A DNA stretch of 64,000 nt from Aureococcus anophagefferens (Eukaryota; Sar; Pelagophyceae; Pelagomonadales; Pelagomonadaceae), in contig NW_008705563.1 in assembly GCF_000186865.1 (NCBI RefSeq), positions 145,809 through 209,808 of the forward strand. The letters are read 5' to 3'. The notes beneath the pieces are model-generated. The model saw nothing but the letters and a program-made list of their open reading frames with translations, made no database searches and was not told where the DNA came from. Shown piece after piece: positions 25,227-34,397 of the stretch. The translations under genes were made by a program, and so were the position numbers. Position 1 is the first letter of the stretch, and the number at the start of each line of letters is the position of its first letter.

Positions 25227-27610
25227 GCGCGCGGCGTCGCGCGCCCCCTCGAGGGGGGGGCGGAGCGCCCCCGCGCGCGGGCCGAGCGGCTCCGCCCGAG
25301 CAGACGCGTAAGCACCGCGTCGACTTCCTTCGTGTCACTCCCGGGCCTCGGGTTCCTCGCGACGTTCCTCGACGACGCCGACGGCAAGCATGGCGCGGGC
25401 GGCGGCGGCGCCGCCGCGGCGCGCTCGCCGTCGTTGCGGCTCACGTGCGCGCGCGCCCAGCGGTTGTCGGGGTCCACGTGCGACGGGTCGTAGCCGCCCA
25501 CGGCGACGCCGGGCAGCAGCGCCATGAGCGTCTTCGCCTTGACGCCGTGGCTCGGCATCGGGGCGCCGTAGGCCTTCTTGTAGTCGCCCGGGAGGTTCCC
25601 GAGCAAGACGCGGCCCGATCGCGCCGCGTCGCAGAGCGCGAGGATCTGGGCCGCGAGTCGCGTGAGCTCCGCCGGCGACGCGTTGCAGCCCGCGGGGTCG
25701 ATGGTCTTGCCCTGCTTCGCCGCGCCGTCCTTCTTCGGCGGCTTCGCGGCGGCCGGCGTGACGTTCCCGCGGGTGTCGTGGACGCGGCGCCCGTCCTCGT
25801 CGCGGATCCCGCCGGACTCCCGCCGCCGCGTCGGGCACGGCCGGTCCGCCATGACGACCGTGACCCGGCGCTTGGTGCCCGGGAAGAACTCGCCGCCGCC
25901 CAGGGTGGCGCGGGCCGCGTCGGCGCCCGCGGGCGCGTCGAAGACGACGAAGGCCGTGCCGGACGGCCGGCCGTCGCCGCGGTTCGGGGGCAGCGCGAGG
26001 GACGCGACGGGCCCGGCGCTTTCCATCCAGGACCGCACCTCGGCCTCCTGCGCGTCCCAGGGCAGGCCCCGGACGAAGACCGTGCGGCCGAGCTCCTCGG
26101 CGTCGCCCGCCGTCGGCGCGGGCTGAAACGGCGCGGGCTGCCGCGCGGACGGCGGCGGCGGCGGCGCCGGGGCGCCCGCGCCGTCGTCGCGGCGCACGTG
26201 CGCGCGCGCCCAGCGGTTCTCGGGGTCCACGTGATCTGGGTCGTAGCCGCCCACGGCGACGCCGGGCAGCAGCGCCATGAGCGTCTTCGCCTTGACGCCG
26301 TGTTTCGGCATCGGGGCGCCGTAGGCCCTTTTGAAGTCGATGGGGAGGTTCGCGAGCATGACGCGGGACGACGGCGAAGCGTCGCAGAGCGCGAGGACCT
26401 GAGTCGCGAGCCGCTCGAGCTGCGCCGGCGACGCGGTGCAGCCCGCGGCGTCGACGGTCTCGCCCCGCTTCGCCGCGCCGTCCTTGGGCGTCGGGGGCTC
26501 GTTCCCCCCGGCCTCGGCGCCGCGCATGCGCTCGAGCTCGGCCCGGAGGCTCGCCGGGTCCTCCGGCGGCGGCGCGATGACGTCCGCGACGGGCCCGGCG
26601 TCGGCGACGCCCGAGCCCGCGCGGCCGACGCCCGCGGTCGCGCCGCCGCACGACTCGAGGCCGTAGGGCTCGAGCGCGGCCAAGAGCCGCGACATCTTCA
26701 GCGCGCCGTAGGACTTCATGTCGAGGGCCTTGCGGTACTCGAGGAAGTAGGCGCGCGGCAGGTTCGCCGAGAGCACCTTGCCCCCCGGCGCCCCGTCGAC
26801 CAGCGCGAGGATCTCCGCCGCGAGCGCGCGGAGCTGTTCCGGTTCCGCGGTCACAGGCGCGGTCCGCGCGTGCGCCAACAACAGCCCCGTGCGCTGAACG
26901 CGGTCGCGGGGCGCCGCGACGGCCTGGTAGAGCGCCTCGGCCGCCGACGATTCCGTGGCGCCCGACGCCTCGCGGAGCCGCGTCGGCGACCAGTCGCGGA
27001 CTTTGGCGTTGACGCCCGCGGCGCGGTACGCCTCGCGCCCCGCGGCCCGGGCCTCGAGCGCCGCGGCGTCGGGGACGTCGCCGTCCTCGGCGCCCGTGCC
27101 CCGGCGCGACGCCGTGCTCCCGCGGCCCCGCGCGTCCGCGCGGACGTAGACGTTCGGCAGTTTCGCGAGGAGGTCCGAGAGCCGGTCCTCGCCGTACGTC
27201 GCGCAGTTCAGCGGCGCGCCGTGGAGCGCGTAGTAGAGCTTCGGCAGGTTCGCGCATAAAATCTTGCCGGACTCGGCGCGGTCGACGACGGCGAGGACCT
27301 CGGCCTCGAGCGACCGCAGCGTCGGCGGCTCCGGCGCGCCCTCGGGCGTCTTCCGGGAAAACCCCGGCGGCGTCGACGCCACGGACTCGGGCGACGGCTC
27401 GTTGAGGAAGGGGCGCTTCACGGACAGGGTCGGGTCGCCCGTGCCGAAGAAGGCGTGGTAGCCGATGCCGCGCTCGTGGTCCGCGCCGACCGCGCCGGCG
27501 ACGGACGCCGCGCCGATGACGCCGGGCACGGACGTCGCGCCGATGGACCCGACGGCGCCGGGCGGCTTGGCGACCATGGGGATGCGCACATCGTCGAGCG
27601 GGGCCACCAT
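25223..27610 (-). CDS. Four LOTUS/OST-HTH-like repeats plus RRM, RNA-binding protein
   Basis: 795 residues, one exon. Four winged-helix modules of the LOTUS (OST-HTH) type lie at about residues 98-158, 258-320, 397-455 and 648-706. Each has the pattern L..(E/Q)(V/I)LALxD...(K/R)VLxANLP..(Y/F)..(A/Y)...Y...K....LL..L. An RRM lies at ~508-588 with RNP2 TVFVRGLPW and RNP1 SGTAFVVF. Repeats 3 and 4 share about 100 residues of high identity, including all flanks, so they arose by recent segmental duplication around the RRM. LOTUS domains bind RNA (G-rich or G4) or DEAD-box helicases. The C-terminal 60 residues are low-complexity. The stop codon overlaps that of the kinase gene (CTAG shared). Confidence 0.75.
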   Translation of the reverse strand: MVAPLDDVRIPMVAKPPGAVGSIGATSVPGVIGAASVAGAVGADHERGIGYHAFFGTGDPTLSVKRPFLNEPSPESVASTPPGFSRKTPEGAPEPPTLRSLEAEVLAVVDRAESGKILCANLPKLYYALHGAPLNCATYGEDRLSDLLAKLPNVYVRADARGRGSTASRRGTGAEDGDVPDAAALEARAAGREAYRAAGVNAKVRDWSPTRLREASGATESSAAEALYQAVAAPRDRVQRTGLLLAHARTAPVTAEPEQLRALAAEILALVDGAPGGKVLSANLPRAYFLEYRKALDMKSYGALKMSRLLAALEPYGLESCGGATAGVGRAGSGVADAGPVADVIAPPPEDPASLRAELERMRGAEAGGNEPPTPKDGAAKRGETVDAAGCTASPAQLERLATQVLALCDASPSSRVMLANLPIDFKRAYGAPMPKHGVKAKTLMALLPGVAVGGYDPDHVDPENRWARAHVRRDDGAGAPAPPPPPSARQPAPFQPAPTAGDAEELGRTVFVRGLPWDAQEAEVRSWMESAGPVASLALPPNRGDGRPSGTAFVVFDAPAGADAARATLGGGEFFPGTKRRVTVVMADRPCPTRRRESGGIRDEDGRRVHDTRGNVTPAAAKPPKKDGAAKQGKTIDPAGCNASPAELTRLAAQILALCDAARSGRVLLGNLPGDYKKAYGAPMPSHGVKAKTLMALLPGVAVGGYDPSHVDPDNRWARAHVSRNDGERAAAAPPPPAPCLPSASSRNVARNPRPGSDTKEVDAVLTRLLGRSRSARARGRSAPPSRGRATPRA
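25437..26340 (-). repeat. Internal duplication of the LOTUS module
   Basis: Nucleotides ~25440-25730 and ~26195-26490 are direct copies, with long identical runs such as CACGTGCGCGCGCGCCCAGC and GGCGACGCCGGGCAGCAGCG. They encode repeats 4 and 3 of the RNA-binding protein, about 750 bp apart. Confidence 0.8.
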
Positions 27611-27893
27611 GGGCAGCTAATGAGCTCCGTGCGATAGGCAAGCATGCGGCATGCTCGGCTAGTTGCACTTTTGCAACGAAGGTAACTTGAACATCAATCG
27701 AGCTGCATCATCGACCAAATTCGCCGAACACTACCAATAGAGCAATGGCCGCTTTTACGACTCGAACTGAGGGCCTGCAGCTCGCGCCGTAGAGTCGCCG
27801 TTTCCAGCCGACGCCACCATTGCTGAGTACCCGATCTACGACCGCTCCGGCGTCGACGACGACGACGCGGCCCTCTACGCGCCGCCGCCGACG

Positions 27894-29451
27894 ATGAGCG
27901 CCGAGGTCTTCGTCTGCCACGCGGGCACCTGCCGCGCGCGCGGCGCCGAGGCCGTGCTCGTCGAGATCGAGGAGCTCGCGGAGGCCGTCGGCGCGGACTG
28001 CAAGGTGCGCGAGTCCGGCTGCCTGGGCCTGTGCAGCCAGGCGCCGAACGCCGTCGTCCGCACGAAGACGGGACGGACCAAGGTCACGGAGCACACGCGG
28101 CTCACTTCGCTCGAGGCGAGCGCCAAAGTCGTCGAGCGGGCCACGGGCGTGGCGCCGGACCTCGGCGCGACGAACTGGCGCCTCGAGGGCCTGCGCGCGG
28201 AGCGCGCGCGCCAGCACGCCAAAAGCGTCTACCACTGGAACGCGGCGCTCCGCGGCCTCAAGGCCCCGGCCTTCGGCGACCCGGAGCTGCGCCAGCTCCG
28301 CGCGGACGCCGGCTACCCCGACGGCATTACGGCTGCGGCGCCGTCGGCCATCGCGGGCTACACGCGGTGGACGCTCGAGGAGGTCGACGCCGTCTCGCGC
28401 CACTCGGCGATCTTCTCCTTCCGATCCAAGGACCTGAAGCGGGGCACGCCGCACCCGCGGGGGCGCGGGCGGCAGCCCGTGCCCATCACCTGGCACACGA
28501 CGCTGTTGGCCTTCGTGGGCGCGAACGGCGAGGGCCCGCTGCCGTGGGTCGAGCGCGACTACACGCCCGTGTCGACGGCGCGCGATTGGGAGCGCGGGAC
28601 CGTGGACCTGCTGGTCAAGTGTTACGCCGACGGTTTAGCGACGTCGTGGCTCAAGGCCGTGCCCGTCGGCGCGGAGGTCTGGCTCTCGAAGCCCGTGAAG
28701 ACGTGAGTGGAAATCAAATCTTCAACCCGACTTCAATGTGCGCGTATGCGACAGTTTCGATGCAAGCTCTTCGGCTGTGCTTCGAGAACTTGACGAGAGC
28801 GATCGATTCGTCCAAAAATTAGCCGAATCGACTTCGATTTGACCGAGATAGAGAGGTTTGCAGTTTTGCTGGACGCGTCCATTCCACTGGTTGATTTCCA
28901 CACAGGTGAAGACGCTCGACGTCCCCGCGCTCGTCGCCGACGGCGGCCGCGCGTTCCGGCCCGCGTCCGTGCTCCTGCTCCTCGCGGGCACGGGCTGCGT
29001 CGCGCTGCCCCAGATCTTGGCGCACCGCGACCCCATGACCAAGCTCTCCATCTCGACGCCGAAGCGGGACCAGCTCAAGGTGCCCGTCGACGTCGTGCTC
29101 TCGTGCCGCGAGGACGACCCGCTGCTCGTCGAGGACGTGGCGGCGTGGTGCGCCGAGGAGGGCGACGCCGCGGGGCTGCGGCGGGCTACCGTGTTGGTGA
29201 CGCCCGAGGGCGCTGGACCGCCGCAGTTCAACGCCGCGGCCAAAGCGGCGGACGCGGTCCTCGCCGCGTCGCCGAACGCGGCCGTCGTCCGCGCGCGCCT
29301 CGACGGCGCCCTGCTCCGGGAGGCCTACGCGCGCATGCCCCGGCCCTGCCGCGTCGTCGTCTCCGGGCCCGACGGCTTCAACGCGGCCTGCCGGTCCGCG
29401 CTCCTGGACCTCGTCGACGACGCGGACGACGTCACGATCCTCGCGGCCTAG
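27894..29451 (+). CDS. Thioredoxin-like 2Fe-2S ferredoxin fused to ferredoxin-reductase-like domain
   Basis: Exons are 27894-28694 and 28906-29451 (448 aa, phase 0). Residues 1-90 are a thioredoxin-fold [2Fe-2S] ferredoxin: C8-x4-C13 and C43-x3-C47 (VCHAGTCRARG and SGCLGLC), as in NuoE/HoxE-type subunits. From ~160 comes an FAD-binding barrel (RDYTPVSTARDWERG), then after the intron an NAD(P)-binding half (VLLLLAGTGCVALPQIL, with TGC in place of the usual GxG), ending VVVSGPDGFNAACRSAL. The fusion would pass electrons between NAD(P)H, flavin and the cluster in one chain. The frame runs open upstream of this ATG with a plausible peptide (EYPIYDRSGVDDDD), so an additional 5' exon is possible. 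Confidence 0.78.
28695..28905 (+). mobile_element. Family B introner acting as an intron (211 bp)
   Basis: The 9 bp direct repeat GTGAAGACG lies at 28695-28703 (donor side) and 28906-28914 (first bases of the next exon). The acceptor is CCACACAG. Internal segments ATCTTCAACCCGACTTCAAT and TCGTCCAAAAATTAGCCGAA match the 14035-14225 copy and, more loosely, the reverse orientation of family A. Confidence 0.88.
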
Positions 29452-29583
29452 GCTCGTGTGTGTCGCTTCCCCCCCCGTCGGTCGTATGTGTAGCTTTTAC
29501 CGGGGCGCGTCCGCGGCGCGGGAACGGAGCGAAGCCGCGATCGGCGCGGGGACCGGCGCCGGTCGGCGCCGCGGCCCGGGCGC

Positions 29584-30315
29584 CTAGTACTTGACCTCGC
29601 AGGACTCGAGGTAGGGCCCCCAGACCTTGCGGAGGGTGACGTCCATGCCGACCTCGGCGAGCTCGTCGAGGGGCTTGACGATGAAGGGGATCGTCGCGAG
29701 GCCGATCGCCGTGGGCACGACGTCGTAGACGCCCTCCGTGAGCCCCGCGGCGCCGAGGAGCGTCACGGCGATGGCGACGACCTGGTGGATCGTGTAGCCC
29801 GGCAGGGCCACCGACGCCGCGAGCTGCCAGATGAGCGCGTCGAGGCCCTCGATCAAGGCGCACGACGTGAGCGCGTCCTCCTCGTACTTGGCGCCGCCGT
29901 AGGCCTTGCGCGTCTTGTCGACGGTGTCGGCGACGACGTAGGTGATGGCGACGGCGTAGGACGCCGGCACGCAGATGGGGGGCACGATGGGTGCGAAGGC
30001 CTCGCCGACCTCGTTCGCGTAGCCCGCGTACCGGAGGAGCGTGTCGCGGTAGATGTCGACCTCGCCGTCGCCGGCCTCGGCCTCGACCGCCTCCTCCTCC
30101 TCGCCCTCGGCGCCGACGAGGTAGGCGCCCGTGCCCACGAAGACCGCCGGCACCGCCGCGGCGCTGGCCACGGTCTCGATGACCGCGGCGTCGAACATGG
30201 ACAGGGCCGGCGCGCTCCGCCGCGCGGCGACCGACGCCCGGGGCAGGGCCGGCTTGGCGACGAGCGCCGACGCCGGCAACGCCAGCAGGAGCAGGGGGAG
30301 GCACACAGATGCCAT
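29584..30315 (-). CDS. MTFP1: MTP18/MTFP1-like inner membrane protein with secretory leader
   Basis: 243 residues. The core RYAGYANEVGEAFAPIVP, TYVVADTVDKT, DALIWQLAASVALPG and the closing IPFIVKPLDELAEVGMDVTLRKVWG follow the mitochondrial fission process protein 1 family, which sits in an inner organelle membrane and affects fission. Unusually, it begins with a signal peptide (MASVCLPLLLLALPASALV) and an Arg/Ala transit-like stretch, as heterokont plastid precursors do. A plastid rather than mitochondrial location is therefore possible. An acidic insert (EGEEEEAVEAEAGDGE) precedes the core. The upstream frame is open but I chose the ATG that starts the leader. Confidence 0.75.
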   Translation of the reverse strand: MASVCLPLLLLALPASALVAKPALPRASVAARRSAPALSMFDAAVIETVASAAAVPAVFVGTGAYLVGAEGEEEEAVEAEAGDGEVDIYRDTLLRYAGYANEVGEAFAPIVPPICVPASYAVAITYVVADTVDKTRKAYGGAKYEEDALTSCALIEGLDALIWQLAASVALPGYTIHQVVAIAVTLLGAAGLTEGVYDVVPTAIGLATIPFIVKPLDELAEVGMDVTLRKVWGPYLESCEVKY

Positions 30316-30499
30316 CGAGAACAGCCGGACAAGAAGCTTACTTTCAAGCTTACGGGCTGTGATCGCGAAGATGTGGGGCAACATCTGGGCAACACATGTG
30401 CACCATTGACTTGTGGCAAAAGGCATGGGCGCGCCGTGAAAGCAGGCGCCTGAGGACGGCTAGCGCCCAAATAAAAACCCTATCACACCCTCACTCTCC

Positions 30500-31612
30500 A
30501 TGACAACATCGCGCATGCTCCTGCTCATCGCCGCGCGGTCGACGGCGCTCCCGTCGACGCGACAGCCCATCACACGCGCCCGCGCGCTCGCGTCCGCCGC
30601 CTGGGTCGGCGACGCCTACGCCGCGGAGCTCGCCGCCGCCGTCGGCGCCGTCGCGGAGGCCTGCGGCGTCGCCAAGGCGCTGCAGCGGCGCGGCGTCGAC
30701 GGGTTTTCAAAATCGGACGCGTCGCCGGTAACGATAGCGGACCTCGCGGTGCAGGCCGTCGTCATCCGGCGGCTCCACGACGCGTTCCCCGGCGACGCCT
30801 TCATCGCCGAGGAGTCGGCGACGGCCATGCTCGCCTTCGAGGGCGGGCGCGCGGCGCTCGAGGACGCCGCGGACGCGTGCGGGCTGTCCGTCGCTTCTTT
30901 GACGGAGCACGTCGACCGCGGCCGCGCGCCGCGGGCCGGCGCCGCGCGGACCTGGGTCCTGGACCCCGTCGACGGCACGAAGGGCTTCCTGCGCGGCGCC
31001 CAGTTCTGCTGCGCGCTCGCGCTCGTCGACGGCGTCCCGGGCGAAGGCCGCGACGCGACGCTCGGCGTCCTCGGCTGCCCGAACCTCGCGGCGACCTGCG
31101 AGCTGCCGGCGGGCGACCCCATGGACGCGGCGGGCGTGGTCGTCGCCGCCGCGCGGGGCCGCGGCGCCCACTTCGCGCCGCTCGCCGACGTCGACCGCTG
31201 GACGCGCGCGCGGAGCTCCGGCAACGCCTTCGCCGCGGGGCGGCTCGTCGAGGGCGTCGCGCTGTCGCACAGCGACCACGACGCGTCGGCGCGGGCCGCG
31301 GCGGACCTCGGCATCTCCCGGCCGCCGCTGCGCCTCGACTCGCAGGCCAAGGCCGCCTTGCTCGCGAACGGCCAGGCGGAGCTCTTCACGCGGCTCCCGA
31401 CGGCGGGCTACGTCGAGAAGGTCTGGGACTTCGCCGCGGCGAAGGTCGTCATCACGGAGGCCGGCGGCGCGATCAGCGACCTCGACGGCGACGACATCGA
31501 CGTGGACCTCGGCGAGTGCCTCTCGCCCAAGGTCGCGGGCATCGTCGCGACGTCGTCGCCGGCGCTCCAGCCCGCCGCCCTCGCCGCCGTGGCGCGCGCG
31601 CGCGCGGCGTAA
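30500..31612 (+). CDS. 3'(2'),5'-bisphosphate nucleotidase (PAP phosphatase)
   Basis: 370 residues, one exon. Metal-binding blocks of the Li+-sensitive phosphatase family are all present: FIAEES, WVLDPVDGTKGFLR and VWDFAAAKVVITEAGG, plus the N-terminal SKSDASPVTIADLAVQ (D in ADLAVQ). The DPVDGTKGF signature is that of the SAL1/HAL2/CysQ subgroup, which removes the 3'-phosphate from PAP, the by-product of sulfotransferases. The N-terminus is hydrophobic, then basic (MTTSRMLLLIAARSTALPSTR), compatible with organelle import. Functional partner of the sulfotransferases and PAPS transporter in this window (inference from pathway). Confidence 0.87.
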   Translation: MTTSRMLLLIAARSTALPSTRQPITRARALASAAWVGDAYAAELAAAVGAVAEACGVAKALQRRGVDGFSKSDASPVTIADLAVQAVVIRRLHDAFPGDAFIAEESATAMLAFEGGRAALEDAADACGLSVASLTEHVDRGRAPRAGAARTWVLDPVDGTKGFLRGAQFCCALALVDGVPGEGRDATLGVLGCPNLAATCELPAGDPMDAAGVVVAAARGRGAHFAPLADVDRWTRARSSGNAFAAGRLVEGVALSHSDHDASARAAADLGISRPPLRLDSQAKAALLANGQAELFTRLPTAGYVEKVWDFAAAKVVITEAGGAISDLDGDDIDVDLGECLSPKVAGIVATSSPALQPAALAAVARARAA

Positions 31613-31761
31613 CCCGCGACCTTGGGCGAAAGAAAAGACCGGCGGGCCCCGTCGCGGAGCGAGGATATATCTACTACGAGAGGATACAATTTACCAAAGC
31701 AGCGCCTGAGGACCACTCTCATCTGGAGTTTTGTAACCGGTCCGCGTTGGACACCGGCACC

Positions 31762-34112
31762 ATGGGCGGGGGTGATTTCGCCGGCGTCCGAAGACGGACG
31801 AGCGAATCGCCGGACGCGACTAGGAGACGCGCGCCCCGATCGCAGGTGCGAGTATCCCCCAGGACATGAAGCAAAAGGCGCGCCGCCCGGCGCCTCGACT
31901 CGCGGATTCCGCGAAAAGCTGTGAATCGAGACGCGCGGCGGCCGCAGGTCCACACGGCCTTCGACATCAAGACGACGAGCGACTGGGCCGAGGCCACGGA
32001 CCTGCGCACGCGCGACGAGCTGCAGGCGGAGCTCAGCCGGCTCCGGTCGCTCGCCCTGATGTGCGTCAACGCGAAGATGGACAACAAGCGCATCGAGGAC
32101 AAGCTGGACGTGACCAAGGAGAAGAAGAAGGAGATCGCCAAGGACCCCGCGACGACGAAGCTCCTCAAGGACTGCATGCGCGAGAACCCCCTCTTCAAGC
32201 GGTGCCGCGGCGAGGAGACGGACGAGCTCGTGGGCCAGTTCGAGCAGGTGTCCTACGGCGCGTCGAAGCAGATCATCACCCAGGGCGAGACGGGCGACAC
32301 GTTCTACGTCATCGAGAGCGGCATCTGCGACGCCTTCATCAAGGGCACGTCCAAGGCCGTCGCGTCGCCCGCGCGCGGCATGGGCTTCGGCGAGCTGGCT
32401 CTCATGTACAACACGCCGCGCGCGGCGTCCATCACGGCGCGCACGGACGTCGTGCTCTGGAAGATCGAGCGCCAGGAGTACCGCCTCGTGCTCGCGTCCC
32501 ACGCCCAGAAGCGGTCCAAGGAGTATAAAGAGCTCCTGTCCGAGGTCGTGCTCCAGAACGAGGGCAAGACGAAGAAGAAGCTGCTCAAGGACTGCATCAC
32601 GGACTCGCAGATGACGAAGCTCGCCGACGCCATGGACGAGGACAACGTCGCCGCGGGCCACAACATCATCTGCGAGGGCGACGAGGGCCACACGTTCTTC
32701 ATCATCGCCGACGGCGAGGTCGTCGTCAGGGCAGGACAAGGGTGATTCAACGTCGCTTCAACGTGAGTGTTCCGCGCGCGCGCGTTTCGGAAACAGCACC
32801 CACGCTTCGAGAGCGCTCCGAGAGATGATCGCTCGTCCAAAAATCAGCCGAAACGAGTGGAAATCGGCCGAGATAGGAGCCTTTGAAGTTGGGAATTTCG
32901 CACCCTTTTGCTGCCCAGGTCGTCGTGTCCAAGGGCGGCGACGCGATCACGACGCTCAAGCGCGGCGGCTACTTCGGGGACCGCGCCCTCGTCGCCGACG
33001 AGAAGCGCAACGCGACGTGCCAGGCGGGAAAGAAGGGCGCCAAGGTGTTGGCCGTGGACCGCGAGGACTTCATCGCGCTCCTCGGCTCCATCGACGAGCT
33101 CGTGGAGCACGGCTCCGCGACGGAGGAGGAGACGGCCTACAGCGCGCGCAAGGCCGAGGCCATCACCATGAAGGACATCACGGTGATCCGCACGCTCGGC
33201 CACGGCGCCTTCGGCAAGGTGTGCCTGGCGTGCCACGACGCGACGGGCGTGCACTACGCGCTCAAGTCGCAGTCGAAGAACGCCATCGTCGAGAACAACC
33301 TGCAGGAGCACGTGCTCATGGAGCGCTCCATCCTCATGCAGCTCGACCACCCCTTCATCCTCAAGCTCACGTGCGCGTTCCAGGACGACTACGACATCTT
33401 CTTCCTGTTGGAGCTCCTGATCGGGGGCGAGCTCTTCTCGCACCTGCGCAAGGCGGGCCGCTTCGCGGAGCCGACCATGAAGTTCTACGCGGCGGGCGTG
33501 ATCCTGGCCTTCGACCACATGCACCAGAAGAAGATCGCGTACCGCGACCTCAAGCCCGAGAATTTGGTGCTCGACAAGGACGGCTACCTCAAGGTCGTGG
33601 ACCTGGGGCTGGCCAAAATCGTCCCGGGCAAGACGTGGACGCTCTGCGGCACGCCGGACTACCTCGCGCCCGAGGTCATCCTCAACGAGGGCCACGACAA
33701 GGCCGTGGACTACTGGGCGCTCGGCGTGCTCATGTACGAGCTCGTGTCCGGGTCGCCGCCCTTCTACGCCGACGACCCCATGGAGGTCTACGAGAAGATC
33801 CTCAGCGGCAACATGTCCTTCCCGTCCCACTTCGGCAAGTACCTGAACGACATCGTCCGCAAGCTCCTCAAGCTGTGCCAGTCGAAGCGCCTCGGCAACG
33901 GCAAGCACGGCTGCGGCGCCATCAAGAAGCACCGCTTCTTCAGCGGGTTCGGCTGGGACGACCTGCTGTCGCGGAACATGGACAAGCTCAAGCCGCCCAT
34001 CGAGGTCAAGGTCGCGGACGACGCGGACGCGCATAACTTCGACCAGTACGAGGAGCACGCGGAAGACAAGATCGCGCGCAAGTCCTGGAACCCGCCGCTC
34101 GACGAAGCCTAG
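31762..34112 (+). CDS. cGMP-dependent-type protein kinase (PKG-like), three exons
   Basis: Exons are 31762-31845, 31948-32718 and 32919-34112 (682 aa, all phase 0). The first exon, MGGGDFAGVRRR, is a candidate N-myristoylation start and joins via a good donor (CAG|GTGCGAGT) to VHTAFDIKTTSDW. Two cyclic-nucleotide-binding domains follow (about 95-210 and 225-345), with FGELALMYNTPRAASI as the first phosphate-binding cassette and FGDRALVADEKRNATC as the second. The kinase domain (~370-640) has GHGAFGKV, YALKS, YRDLKPEN, DLG instead of DFG, and GTPDYLAPEV. The catalytic residues are kept. The regulatory-catalytic order in one chain is that of PKG, so it should respond to cGMP or cAMP. An introner splits the second nucleotide-binding domain. 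Confidence 0.85.
32719..32918 (+). mobile_element. Family A introner acting as an intron (200 bp), inverted interior
   Basis: The target duplication GTCGTCGT lies at 32719-32726 and 32919-32926. Sense ends are CAGGGCAGG and CTGCCCAG. The interior is inverted relative to the type copy at 24375 (GGTGATTCAACGTCGC comes first), yet the intron is still spliced and again 200 bp. Removing it rejoins IIADGE to VVVSKGG. Confidence 0.93.
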
Positions 34113-34257
34113 GTCTTCCTCCGGAACCAGCTCCTCCTCCCTCCCCGCGTCGTCGTCCCACTCCAGAAACCACTGCGAATCGGCGCCCGGCGGCGGGCGC
34201 CGCGCCGCGGGCGCCGCGCGGGGTGCGCGCCGCGCGCGCGGCCGGTCGCCGCCGCCT

Positions 34258-34397
34258 AAGGGCACCTAGGCTCGAATGAAGAGTCTCGCTTAGCACGCGG
34301 ACTCCGGAAGGGCATCTAGCTACAGGCTCGATGTGAGAGCTGCTTAGCACGCGGAAGGGCACCTAGGCTCGATGTGAGAGCTTCGCCTAGCACGCGG
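34258..34397. repeat. Three tandem copies of a stop-codon/3'-UTR unit
   Basis: Units start at 34258, 34308 and 34355 with AAGGGCA(C/T)CTAG and end TTAGCACGCGG or CTAGCACGCGG. The third unit contains the last codons and stop of the membrane-protein gene on the minus strand (CGCGTGCTAG). So the 3' end of that gene has been tandemly triplicated. Confidence 0.75.

Noticed and set aside
27708..28496. Minus-strand frame opposite the ferredoxin-reductase gene
   Set aside because: It is a mirror of a well-supported gene with 2Fe-2S and flavin motifs; composition is that of an antisense shadow.
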